A stretch of 64,000 nt of DNA, taken from NCBI GenBank assembly GCA_045399315.1, contig DAYVGO010000023.1, positions 1-64,000 on the forward strand, written 5' to 3'. Below the pieces are notes generated by a model that made no database searches, was not told where the DNA came from, and saw nothing but the letters and a program-made list of their open reading frames with translations. The position numbers were made by a program, and so were the translations under genes. Below, one piece after another: positions 46,893 through 54,844 of the stretch. The DNA is from Arsenophonus sp045399315. Lineage in GTDB: Bacteria; Pseudomonadota; Gammaproteobacteria; Enterobacterales; Enterobacteriaceae. Position 1 is the stretch's first letter; the number at the start of each line of letters is the position of its first letter.

Positions 46893-47083
46893 AATATATC
46901 CAAATTCAAATGATGAGTTTAATTATATTACCATAAGCTGAAGTTTAGGTGAGGATATCATCAATTTTTATTCATAAAAAAACTTTTTTGCAAAGCGCTA
47001 CGCAACTACGCTAGAAAATTTTGGCTCATGTTTTGGCATGCTGTACCCTGTCCAGGCCATAGGGAAATAGTCAGGGAAAATAT

Positions 47084-47747
47084 ATGGACGAAATAAATTA
47101 TGCACTTCAACCTAGAGAAAAGTTTTTAGCGTATGGAGCATCATCATTGAGTGACAAAGAGCTTTTGGCTATTTTTCTGCGCACAGGATTGCCTAGATTT
47201 CCGGTTTTAATGTTGGTAGAAAACTTATTAAAAGAATTTGGTTCGCTGCACAAATTATTAGCTGTTAATTATCAACAATTTTTAGCGCACAAGGGATTAG
47301 GGGTTTGTAAGTATCCACAATTACAAGCGATTAGTGAACTTGCTAAACGATTCTTTAAACAACAACTTATTAATCAAAGTATTATGAGAAGCCCTAAGCA
47401 CTTGAAAAAATATTTACTCGATTTTTATATGGGACAAGTATAGAGAAATTTTTATTGTATTATTCCTAAACAACCAAAACCAAATTATCTGCTATAAATA
47501 AATGTTTAAAGGCACTATAAATCGAGTGGAGGTACACCCAAGAGAAATTTTAAGACAGGCCGTTAAAGTAAATACAGTGTCTATTATTTAGAGAATAATC
47601 ATCCATCTGGTAATCCTGGACCTAGTCTCACAGATAAAATTGTCGCCGAAAGAATCGCCAATGCATGTTGTCTAATTGATATAAAGTTGTTTAATCATTT
47701 GTCGTTACTCATAAAAAATGTCTATCATTTGTTGAACTTGACCTACT
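47084..47747 (+). pseudogene. radC: radC relic
   Basis: RadC-family proteins have a helix-hairpin-helix region and an MPN/JAB-like metalloprotease fold of unclear role. The N-terminal half is open from 47084 (QPREKFLAYGASSLSDKELLAIF) to a TAG at 47441. The second half is readable in other frames: REIFIVLFLNNQNQII, a stop after CYK, then FKGTINRVEVHPREILRQA. The metal motif HNHPSG appears as NNHPSG after another shift near 47590. The C-terminus beyond about 47747 is unrecognisable. Position between coaBC and rpmB is as in E. coli. Confidence 0.9.
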
Positions 47748-47795
47748 GTAATTCCATCTTTTGGCTAATAAATAACAACTTTATTAGTTCTGAGC

Positions 47796-47824
47796 TTGAG
47801 TGAAAGCGCTAGAGGGCGTATACT
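47796..47824 (+). promoter_or_regulatory. rpmB promoter
   Basis: TTGAGT (47796-47801) and TATACT (47819-47824) are exactly 17 bases apart, followed by ACGCCACC, a GC-rich discriminator typical of growth-rate-controlled ribosomal promoters. Transcription would start near 47831, giving a leader of about 165 bases before rpmB. Confidence 0.8.
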
Positions 47825-47858
47825 ACGCCACCTTTTAGGATCTCGGGTTTGACAAGAA

Positions 47859-47930
47859 GAGCCTATCTCAGTAGGTTTTTACTAAAGTTAAATTATTTTT
47901 ATTATTAGGAAAATTTGCTGAGATAGGCTC
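47859..47930. repeat. 72-base inverted-repeat element in the rpmB leader
   Basis: GAGCCTATCTCAG (47859-47871) and CTGAGATAGGCTC (47918-47930) are perfect 13-base inverted repeats 46 bases apart. The complementarity continues imperfectly inward for another 10-15 bases, with an A/T-rich centre. The size and ends resemble a miniature inverted-repeat transposable element or paired ends of an insertion sequence, but no clear target duplication is seen. It sits between the rpmB promoter and gene, so the hairpin would be transcribed and could influence rpmB expression. Confidence 0.6.
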
Positions 47931-47997
47931 CTAAGTCTGACGAGGCAATCATTCCCGATATAAATCTCGAGCTGATTAGATTTTTGGAGAAATAGAC

Positions 47998-48234
47998 ATG
48001 TCACGAGTCTGTCAAGTTACTGGTAAGCGTCCTATGAGTGGTAATAACCGTTCGCACGCAATGAATGCAACTAAACGCCGCTTTCTGCCAAACCTGCACT
48101 CTCACCGTTTCTGGGTTGAATCTGAGAAACGTTTCGTAAAGCTTCGTGTGTCAGCAAAAGGCATGCGTATAATCGATAAAAAAGGGATCGACGCAATTCT
48201 TGCTGAACTTCGCACCCGTGGTAAGAAATACTAA
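47998..48234 (+). CDS. rpmB: 50S ribosomal protein L28
   Basis: Ribosomal large-subunit protein of 78 residues, the E. coli length. The sequence begins MSRVCQVTGKRPMSGNNRSHA, followed by KRRFLPNLHSHRFWVESEKR and ending LAELRTRGKKY. The start has TTTGGAGAAATAG upstream. Codon use is more GC-rich than in neighbouring genes, as usual for highly expressed proteins. It is co-transcribed with rpmG, 11 bases downstream. Confidence 0.98.
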   Translation: MSRVCQVTGKRPMSGNNRSHAMNATKRRFLPNLHSHRFWVESEKRFVKLRVSAKGMRIIDKKGIDAILAELRTRGKKY

Positions 48235-48245
48235 GGAGCTTAAAA

Positions 48246-48413
48246 ATGGCTAAAAGTATTCGCGATAAAATTAAACTGGTTTCTTCTGAAGGTACAGGCC
48301 ACTTCTATACTACAACGAAGAACAAACGCACTATGCCTGAAAAATTGGAAATGAAAAAATTCGATCCATTTGTTCGTAAGCATGTGATTTATAAAGAAGC
48401 TAAAATTAAATAA
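48246..48413 (+). CDS. rpmG: 50S ribosomal protein L33
   Basis: Short ribosomal protein of 55 residues. It starts MAKSIRDKIKLVSSEGTGHF and ends HVIYKEAKIK, nearly identical to E. coli L33. The ATG at 48246 has AAGGAGCT upstream, overlapping the end of the rpmB spacer. It is the second gene of the rpmBG operon and is followed by a terminator at 48427-48449. In E. coli mutM follows directly; here mutM is separated by the waa cluster. Confidence 0.98.
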   Translation: MAKSIRDKIKLVSSEGTGHFYTTTKNKRTMPEKLEMKKFDPFVRKHVIYKEAKIK

Positions 48414-48426
48414 CTTCTTAATTAAA

Positions 48427-48449
48427 AACCCGGCTTTGCTGGGTTTTTT
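48427..48449 (+). terminator. Terminator after rpmG
   Basis: AACCCGG and CTGGGTT form a 7-base stem (one wobble) around a CTTTG loop, with A residues before it and TTTT after the stem, 14 bases past the rpmG stop. A standard rho-independent terminator for rpmBG. Confidence 0.9.
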
Positions 48450-49916
48450 GTATATAGTTCTTTGCTGCAAAAGAGATCTTTACATTATTCACATTTCACT
48501 GTTTTCCATGTTTTCACTCCAGTGATATCTCTCCACTATTCGAAAATTTATACATCATTTTTAATATTACTTGTCTATCAGTTGACCAAGTGATAAATCT
48601 TTTATAGTTTGGAATATTACCCAAATTATTCTCACCGTCTATTAGGATAATGCTTAAGGAAAGCTGTCTGCTGAAACTATTATTAAATATATTAAGACAT
48701 TTTAGCTTTTAAGTTAGTTAAACCATTAAATTGGTCTAATTATGATTTAAGTGAGTTTTTAAACTCGTCCGACTTGCTCTGATAGCCAAGTATTCATTAA
48801 CTTATCAATAACAACTATTGCTACTATTAATAATAAAAAAGCAACATTCCACTGTATTTCTGTGATAGTCGTTATAAAAAGGCAAACAACCATTGTCAGA
48901 TCATATCGTTTTTAATGTTAGATCAGAGACAACCAAACAGCTAATTTATATATGTCTATTATATATGTCTATGCCTCGCCAATTTTATGAGAAATACCCA
49001 GCCTAAATTCCATGTCATTATCAATCATGTGCTTTGGTCGATTAAAGAAAAAAATAATCAACGGCATATTTTATGTAACAACTAAAAAGCAGAATAAAGC
49101 TAGAAGATGCGATAAATGAATATGTAAAACTAAAATTTTAATTAATTATTTAATAGCAAATCTCTTTATTGCTTTTATATTAGAATAAAATAAAGATTTT
49201 ATAGTAGATTTAATAAATAAACTATTTAAATATTTACCGATAATAAAAAATTATCTAAAAAAATCTTTTATTATTTCTTATTTTAAATTTTTAGCTCATT
49301 TATTTTCATAAGTTTTCTTTGCAAAAAAATCTTCATTTAGTTGTTAGGGTTCGATATTTGTTAAATAATAAAATAAATCGACACAAAACATTTATCACTA
49401 AGAATATGAAAGCCTTTGATTTTAAAATTATTACTCTACTTATTTAAACAGCTAACAGAGTTCTAAATAAGAACAAACTATGATCTAATTTCTTTTCAAA
49501 TTTTCTATTTTAATAAACCAAATCATACCATTGAGTTTTTTATTATTACATTGCCAATATAATATTTTACCATCTCTATGAGAGTCCTTAGCAAGCAGAT
49601 ATTTTGCAATATTTTATTTAAAAAACTAGCCATACACATAACATAAAATAGTTAATAGAAAATAACAAGTTAGGAATTTTATCGTTAAAATTATTATATT
49701 AAAAACCTTGAATTTATGTAACTGCAAACTTTTATTACCATTGGAATTCACTAAAAATTTTTAAAACAACAGTTTTTTCTAATATGCTAGAATCGATAAA
49801 CATTCAGATTATTCTAATAAAATTAACTATCTTAAATTTGTTGAATTTATAGTGATAACATTGGTCAAAAAATCAGATAAACTTATAAACAAACAATTTA
49901 AGAGTGACTACAGCAA
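48450..49916. other. Long decayed region between rpmG and waaQ
   Basis: About 1.47 kb, very AT-rich and without an intact gene. Two minus-strand stretches look like old coding sequence. At 48759-48905 a frame reads TMVVCLFITTITEIQWNVAF then LLLIVAIVVIDKLMNTWL and ends SEQVGRV, a membrane segment. At 48514-48656 another reads LIDGENNLGNIPNYKRFITW then STDRQVIL. I cannot assign either. No JUMPstart/ops element (GGCGGTAG) was found before waaQ, although E. coli waaQ operons have one. Confidence 0.5.
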
Positions 49917-50987
49917 GTGGATAAACAATTTAAAAAAATTCTGATTATCAAAATGCGATTTCATGGAGATATGTTGCTGACAACACCTGTCATTAGCACA
50001 CTCAAAAAAAATTATCCCGACGCTAAAATTGATATTCTCCTCTATCAAGATACAATACCAATCTTGTCTGAAAATAGAGAAATTAATGCACTTTATGGCA
50101 TTAAAAACAAAAAAAACAGTAACATAGCCAAATTGGTTAATTTTATTATATTAATTAATAAATTACGAAAAAATCATTACGATTTAATTATAAACTTAGC
50201 CGATCAATGGATTATACCTTTTTTGGTAAGATGTATTCCTGCCAAAATAAAAATTTCCCATAAATTCAGTCATAAAGATACCAACTATTGGTATAAAAGC
50301 TTTACACATGTTGTTAAACCAACAGGAAAACATGTCATTGAACAAAATCTCTCTATATTAAAACCACTTAATCTTAATACTTTGTATACCCGAACAACAA
50401 TGGCGTACCAACCAACTGATTGGGAAAAAATTAATCATCAATTAATTTCTCTTGGTGTACATAGTAGTTATGTTGTCATCCAACCAACAGCCAGACAAAA
50501 ATTCAAGTGCTGGGACGATGAAAAATTCGCTGCAGTAATTAATAATCTGCAGTCCAGAGGATATCGTGTCATACTCACATCAGGTCCCAGTAAAGACAAT
50601 CTCAGCTGTGTGGCTAATATTGCACAACAATGTCACATATCACCAGTGACAGAATTTGCCGGAAAAATAACCTTTCCGGAATTAGGCGCCCTAATTAGTC
50701 ATGCTGCCTTATTCATTGGTGTAGATTCAGCACCCATGCATATTGCCGCTGCACTAGAAACTCCCATTATCTGTTTGTTTGGTGCTACAGATCATCAATA
50801 TTGGAAACCATGGAGTAAAAACGTTATTCAAATTTGGGCTGGCAATTATGAAAAAATGCCAGAACGACATGAACGTGATCGTAATAAAAATTATTTATCA
50901 ATAATCCCTGCTAAAGATATTATCGCTGCCACAAAAAAAATGTTACCAATGGACATACAAACTATTAAATCTGAGATAGAGATATAA
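49917..50987 (+). CDS. waaQ: LPS core heptosyltransferase III WaaQ
   Basis: GT9 glycosyltransferase that adds the side-branch heptose to the inner core. The 356 residues begin at a GTG (DKQFKKILIIKMRFHGDMLL), the WaaQ/WaaC-like N-terminus. The C-terminal domain has PTARQKFKCWDDEKFAAVI, the nucleotide-sugar region FAGKITFPELGALISHA and the conserved FIGVDSAPMHIAAAL. It is first of a waaQ-waaG-waaP run; waaG starts five bases after its stop. Assignment rests on similarity of order and motifs; acceptor specificity is inferred. The gene is complete. Confidence 0.9.
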   Translation: MDKQFKKILIIKMRFHGDMLLTTPVISTLKKNYPDAKIDILLYQDTIPILSENREINALYGIKNKKNSNIAKLVNFIILINKLRKNHYDLIINLADQWIIPFLVRCIPAKIKISHKFSHKDTNYWYKSFTHVVKPTGKHVIEQNLSILKPLNLNTLYTRTTMAYQPTDWEKINHQLISLGVHSSYVVIQPTARQKFKCWDDEKFAAVINNLQSRGYRVILTSGPSKDNLSCVANIAQQCHISPVTEFAGKITFPELGALISHAALFIGVDSAPMHIAAALETPIICLFGATDHQYWKPWSKNVIQIWAGNYEKMPERHERDRNKNYLSIIPAKDIIAATKKMLPMDIQTIKSEIEI

Positions 50988-50991
50988 TCCC

Positions 50992-52116
50992 ATGGAAATT
51001 GCATTTTGTTTATACAAATATTTCCATTTTGGGGGGCTACAAAGAGATTTCATCCTAATTCTCACCGCTTGTCAAAAACGGGGACATCAAATACGTGTTT
51101 ACACAATGACATGGGATGGTGAAATCCCTAATTATATCAACGTCATTATAATCCCAGTTAAAGCACACACTAATCATGGACGTAATGAAGCATTTTATCA
51201 TCAGGTCAAAACACATTTAACACAACATCCTGCTGATATTATTGTTGGTTTTAATAAAATGCCAGGATTGGATGTTTATTATGCAGCAGATGTTTGTTAT
51301 GCAGAAAAAGTTGAAAAAGAAAAAGGTTTTTTCTATAAACTGACCAAACGTTACCAACATTATATCGCGTATGAAAAAGCTGTTTTTGATACTAACAGTC
51401 ATACTAAATTATTAATGCTTACCCAACATCAAGTTGATAATTTTAAAAAACATTACAAAACACCTGACGCACGTTTTTACATGTTACCACCTGGCATTGA
51501 CCTTAGTAGAAAATATGACCACCAAATTGCTGATGCTAAATACATCTATCGTAAAAAACATGCTATCTCCAAAGATCAATTTCTTCTATTACAAGTCGGT
51601 TCAGACTTTAAACGTAAAGGAGTAGAAAGAGCACTTAAATCAATAGCCGCTTTGCCTAACATAATAAAAAATAAAACTATTTTAATGGTGGTAGGGCAGG
51701 ATAATCCTACTCGCTATCAACGCCTAGCAAAAAAACTAGCAATCTATAAACAAGTTTTATTTTTTCGGGGGCGTAATGATATAGCTGAATTAATGACTGC
51801 TGCTGATATATTAATCCATCCTGCCTATCAAGAAGCTGCCGGTATAGTTTTAATCGAAGCAATTGTAGCGGGTTTACCTGTCATCACAACAGAAGTTTGT
51901 GGATATGCGCCCTATATCAAACGAGCTGATTGTGGCGTAGTAATAGATGAACCTTATAGACAAGAAAATCTTAATAATACTTTGGCAACAAGTTTAGCTG
52001 ATAAGTCCCTATTAAATCAATGGTCAAAATCTGCACGCAACTTCGCTGACACTCAAGACTTATATAGTTTGCCAGAAAAAGCCGCGGATATTATTTTAGG
52101 GCACCAGCATGCTTGA
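50992..52116 (+). CDS. waaG: LPS core glucosyltransferase I WaaG
   Basis: GT4 retaining transferase that adds the first outer-core glucose to heptose II. The 374 residues equal the E. coli length: N-terminal MEIAFCLYKYFHFGGLQRDF, donor-site QVGSDFKRKGVERALKS near residue 200 and the E-x7-E motif EAAGIVLIEAIVAGLPVITT near residue 281. It overlaps waaP by 8 bases, so the two are coupled. The gene is intact. Confidence 0.94.
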   Translation: MEIAFCLYKYFHFGGLQRDFILILTACQKRGHQIRVYTMTWDGEIPNYINVIIIPVKAHTNHGRNEAFYHQVKTHLTQHPADIIVGFNKMPGLDVYYAADVCYAEKVEKEKGFFYKLTKRYQHYIAYEKAVFDTNSHTKLLMLTQHQVDNFKKHYKTPDARFYMLPPGIDLSRKYDHQIADAKYIYRKKHAISKDQFLLLQVGSDFKRKGVERALKSIAALPNIIKNKTILMVVGQDNPTRYQRLAKKLAIYKQVLFFRGRNDIAELMTAADILIHPAYQEAAGIVLIEAIVAGLPVITTEVCGYAPYIKRADCGVVIDEPYRQENLNNTLATSLADKSLLNQWSKSARNFADTQDLYSLPEKAADIILGHQHA

Positions 52117-52906
52117 ACTCAAACAACCTTTTAAAAATTTATGGCAAGACAAAGATCCTTTTATCGAAATAGAAAAATTAGAGGGTAAAATTTTTCGTCA
52201 ATTAGAGACACGCAAGACATTATGCTTTACATTTAACGCAAAAAGTTACTTTCTCAAAATTCATTATGGTACTACACTAAAAGAGATACTAAAAAACATA
52301 TTTTCTTTACGATTACCCATATTAGGCGCGGATAGAGAATGGAAAGCAATCCATCGCCTAACTGAGGTAGGCATTGATACTATGCACAGTAAAGCTTTCG
52401 GTCAAAAAGGATTTAATCCTTTACACCGTAAATCATTCATTATTACCGAAGCGCTTATTCCGACTATTAGTTTAGAAGATTACTGTGCGAATTGGAAAAA
52501 TTCAGCACCCAAATTTAGCACTAAAAAAATATTAATTTGTCGAATGGCTGAAATAGTACGTAAAATGCATGCATGTGGTGTTAATCATCGTGATTGCTAT
52601 ATCTGCCATTTTTTATTACATTTGCCCTTTGACAGCGATGAAAAAAAATTAAAGATTTCAATCATTGACTTACATCGGGCCCAATTACGGCAGCATGTAC
52701 CAAAACGTTGGAAAGATAAGGATTTGATCGGATTATTTTTTTCTTCACTTAATATTGGTTTAACACAGCGAGATATTTTTCGTTTTATGCGGATTTATTT
52801 TTCTGATAATTTAAGAAATATTCTCGACAATGAACAAAAATTGCTTTTGAACGCTAATATTAAAGCAGAAAGAATAAAAGAAAGAACCGTTAGGAAAAGA
52901 TTATAA
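52109..52906 (+). CDS. waaP: LPS core heptose(I) kinase WaaP
   Basis: Phosphorylates heptose I of the inner core, which stabilises the outer membrane. The 265 residues match E. coli WaaP: EGKIFRQLETRKTLCFTFNA, SYFLKIHYG, and the kinase-like catalytic block GVNHRDCYICHFLLHLP with the conserved aspartate, followed by IIDLHRAQLRQHVPKRWKDK, the metal-binding aspartate region. It overlaps the end of waaG by 8 bases. Intact; WaaP is needed for envelope integrity and detergent resistance in free-living enterics. Confidence 0.95.
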   Translation: MLELKQPFKNLWQDKDPFIEIEKLEGKIFRQLETRKTLCFTFNAKSYFLKIHYGTTLKEILKNIFSLRLPILGADREWKAIHRLTEVGIDTMHSKAFGQKGFNPLHRKSFIITEALIPTISLEDYCANWKNSAPKFSTKKILICRMAEIVRKMHACGVNHRDCYICHFLLHLPFDSDEKKLKISIIDLHRAQLRQHVPKRWKDKDLIGLFFSSLNIGLTQRDIFRFMRIYFSDNLRNILDNEQKLLLNANIKAERIKERTVRKRL

Positions 52907-52954
52907 CTCTAACCGTTTTATTTTATAAAAGATTTTAGCAAATGGGTATAGTAC

Positions 52955-53806
52955 ATGTATTTTGACAAGCACAAAGTTATTACACAAAAACTCTGCTTAA
53001 CACCAAATATGCATGCTAATTGCCATACTAAATTCCATATTGCATATGGAGTAGATAAAAATTTTTTATATGACTGCGGAATTTCGATAACATCAATTGC
53101 GCTGCACAATTCTAATATTAACTACTGTTTCCATGTATTTACAGATTATTTTGATTATGAGCAAGAAATGCTTTTCAATACCCTTGCGCAACAATATGAT
53201 ATTGAAATAAACATTTATTTTGTTGACGATGAAAGTTTAAAAACATTACCCCGTACCAAAAACTGGCCTTATGCCACATACTTTAAATTCATTATAACTG
53301 ACTATTTTACTAAAAAAGTAGGCAGAATTTTATACTTAGATGCAGATATTATATGTAATAATAATTTAGATACATTACAAAAAATTGAATTTAACAATAA
53401 TAAGATTGCTGCTGTTGTAACAGAAAAAGATAAAAAGTGGTGGCAAAAAAGAGCATCCGAACTAGAAGTAAAAAGTATTTCACAAGGATATCTTAATGCT
53501 GGATTTTTACTCATTAATCTTAAGCGTTGGGAAGAAGAAGACATTTCAGCGCAAGCAATCCAGTTACTTAAAAATAATAGATTAAAAAACAGATTTCCTT
53601 TTTTAGATCAAGATGTTTTAAATATACTGCTAACAAATAAAGTGATCTATTTGAATAAAAAATATAATACTCAATATAATATAAGCTATGGCCTACAAAG
53701 AATTAAACAAAGAAAATATTGTGAAGGTGTTAAGAACTATACTCATTATTATTTAGCAAAATTTAAAATTCTTTTTAAAAGAATTAAAGAGCTATGTTTA
53801 TCATGA
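52955..53806 (+). CDS. GT8 family LPS glycosyltransferase with internal deletion
   Basis: Member of the WaaI/WaaJ/WaaO family of outer-core glucosyl- and galactosyltransferases (GT8). The N-terminal donor domain is well kept: FHIAYGVDKNFLYDCGISI, KNWPYATYFKFIITDYF, the DxD motif ILYLDADIICNN, LNAGFLLINLKRWEEED and FLDQDVLNILL. The family motif near the C-terminus (HYxGPTKPWHxW, then SPWK) is absent: after NTQYNISYGL the sequence jumps to a C-terminal-like KYCEGVKNYTHYYLAKFK. This is an in-frame loss of roughly 50 residues (283 against about 335). The conserved histidine and lysine of that motif help bind donor and metal, so the protein is probably inactive. Its stop overlaps the start of the next GT8 gene. 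Confidence 0.85.
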   Translation: MYFDKHKVITQKLCLTPNMHANCHTKFHIAYGVDKNFLYDCGISITSIALHNSNINYCFHVFTDYFDYEQEMLFNTLAQQYDIEINIYFVDDESLKTLPRTKNWPYATYFKFIITDYFTKKVGRILYLDADIICNNNLDTLQKIEFNNNKIAAVVTEKDKKWWQKRASELEVKSISQGYLNAGFLLINLKRWEEEDISAQAIQLLKNNRLKNRFPFLDQDVLNILLTNKVIYLNKKYNTQYNISYGLQRIKQRKYCEGVKNYTHYYLAKFKILFKRIKELCLS

Positions 53807-54804
53807 AGCATTTTATAAAAGAAAAACTTAATATTACAGGCAAAAAAAATATCATTAAGCATAATAAAAATTTTAATATTACCTATGGAGTTGATAAAAA
53901 CTTTCTGCTTGGTGCCGCTATATCAATAAATTCTGTATTAATTAATAATTCTGATATAAATTTCAATTTTTACCTTTTTACTGATTATATTGAAGACGAA
54001 TATATACAACGTCTTCAAAAAATGGTCGCAAAGTATAATTCTAATATAATAATCTATCTGTTAGATGCTAAGGAATTGAAACAACTACCAACCTCAGACT
54101 TCTGGTCTTATGCTACCTATTTTAGGCTAATTGCTTTTGAATATCTGAGCAGCAATATCAACTCTGTTTTATACCTAGATGCTGATATTATTTGTAAAGG
54201 CAGTCTAAAAGAATTATTTCAACTAGAACTAACCGATTTTTTTGCTACGGTTGTGCCTGATGTTGACGGCATGCAACAATCAAGTGCTTCTCGACTAAAA
54301 TTACCTTATTTAAATGGCAAATATTTTAATGCCGGCGTAATCTATGTAAATTTACAGAAGTGGATTGAAAATGATTTTACTAAAAAATCATTAGAACTAT
54401 TAGGCGGAAAAACACATTTTGGCAAATTAAAATATCTGGATCAAGACGCCCTAAATATACTATTTCAGACACAAAATATCTATTTATCTCAAGATTACAA
54501 CTGTATATATACTTTGAAAAATGAATTGGCTTATGGTGATATATTTAAATACAAAAATACCATAACAGATAGTACTATTCTTATCCATCACACTGGCGTC
54601 ACAAAACCTTGGCATACTTGGGGTATCAATTATCCTGCTAGCCAGTTTTTTTTGAATTCGTATATTTACTCACCATGGAAAAATCAGCCACTAAAAGCAG
54701 CAGAAAAGAAAACCGAACTGCAAGAAAAATATAAGCATTTATTTTTACAGCACAAATATATGCAAGGCCTGCTATGCTTGATTAAATATAAGCTAAAAAA
54801 ATAA
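53803..54804 (+). CDS. GT8 family LPS glycosyltransferase (complete)
   Basis: WaaI/WaaJ/WaaO-type outer-core transferase. The start ATG 53803 overlaps the previous stop as ATGA, giving 333 residues; an ATG three codons earlier also exists. Motifs: FNITYGVDKNFLLGAAISI, SVLYLDADIICKGSL with the DxD, KYFNAGVIYVNLQKW, YLDQDALNILF and the full C-terminal motif ILIHHTGVTKPWHTWG followed by SPWKNQP. It resembles the preceding gene, suggesting an old tandem duplication. It probably adds a hexose to the outer core; the sugar and acceptor cannot be told from the sequence. Confidence 0.9.
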   Translation: MKHFIKEKLNITGKKNIIKHNKNFNITYGVDKNFLLGAAISINSVLINNSDINFNFYLFTDYIEDEYIQRLQKMVAKYNSNIIIYLLDAKELKQLPTSDFWSYATYFRLIAFEYLSSNINSVLYLDADIICKGSLKELFQLELTDFFATVVPDVDGMQQSSASRLKLPYLNGKYFNAGVIYVNLQKWIENDFTKKSLELLGGKTHFGKLKYLDQDALNILFQTQNIYLSQDYNCIYTLKNELAYGDIFKYKNTITDSTILIHHTGVTKPWHTWGINYPASQFFLNSYIYSPWKNQPLKAAEKKTELQEKYKHLFLQHKYMQGLLCLIKYKLKK

Positions 54805-54812
54805 TTTTAAAG

Positions 54813-54833
54813 CACCTCAAGTAGAGGTGTTTT
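54813..54833. terminator. Terminator between GT8 gene and waaL
   Basis: CACCTC (54813-54818) and GAGGTG (54824-54829) make a 6-base stem with a 5-base loop followed by TTTT. It ends the waaQ-to-GT8 run; it may also serve the convergent waaL, with A residues on the other side. Confidence 0.75.
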
Positions 54834-54844
54834 AACTTAATAAA

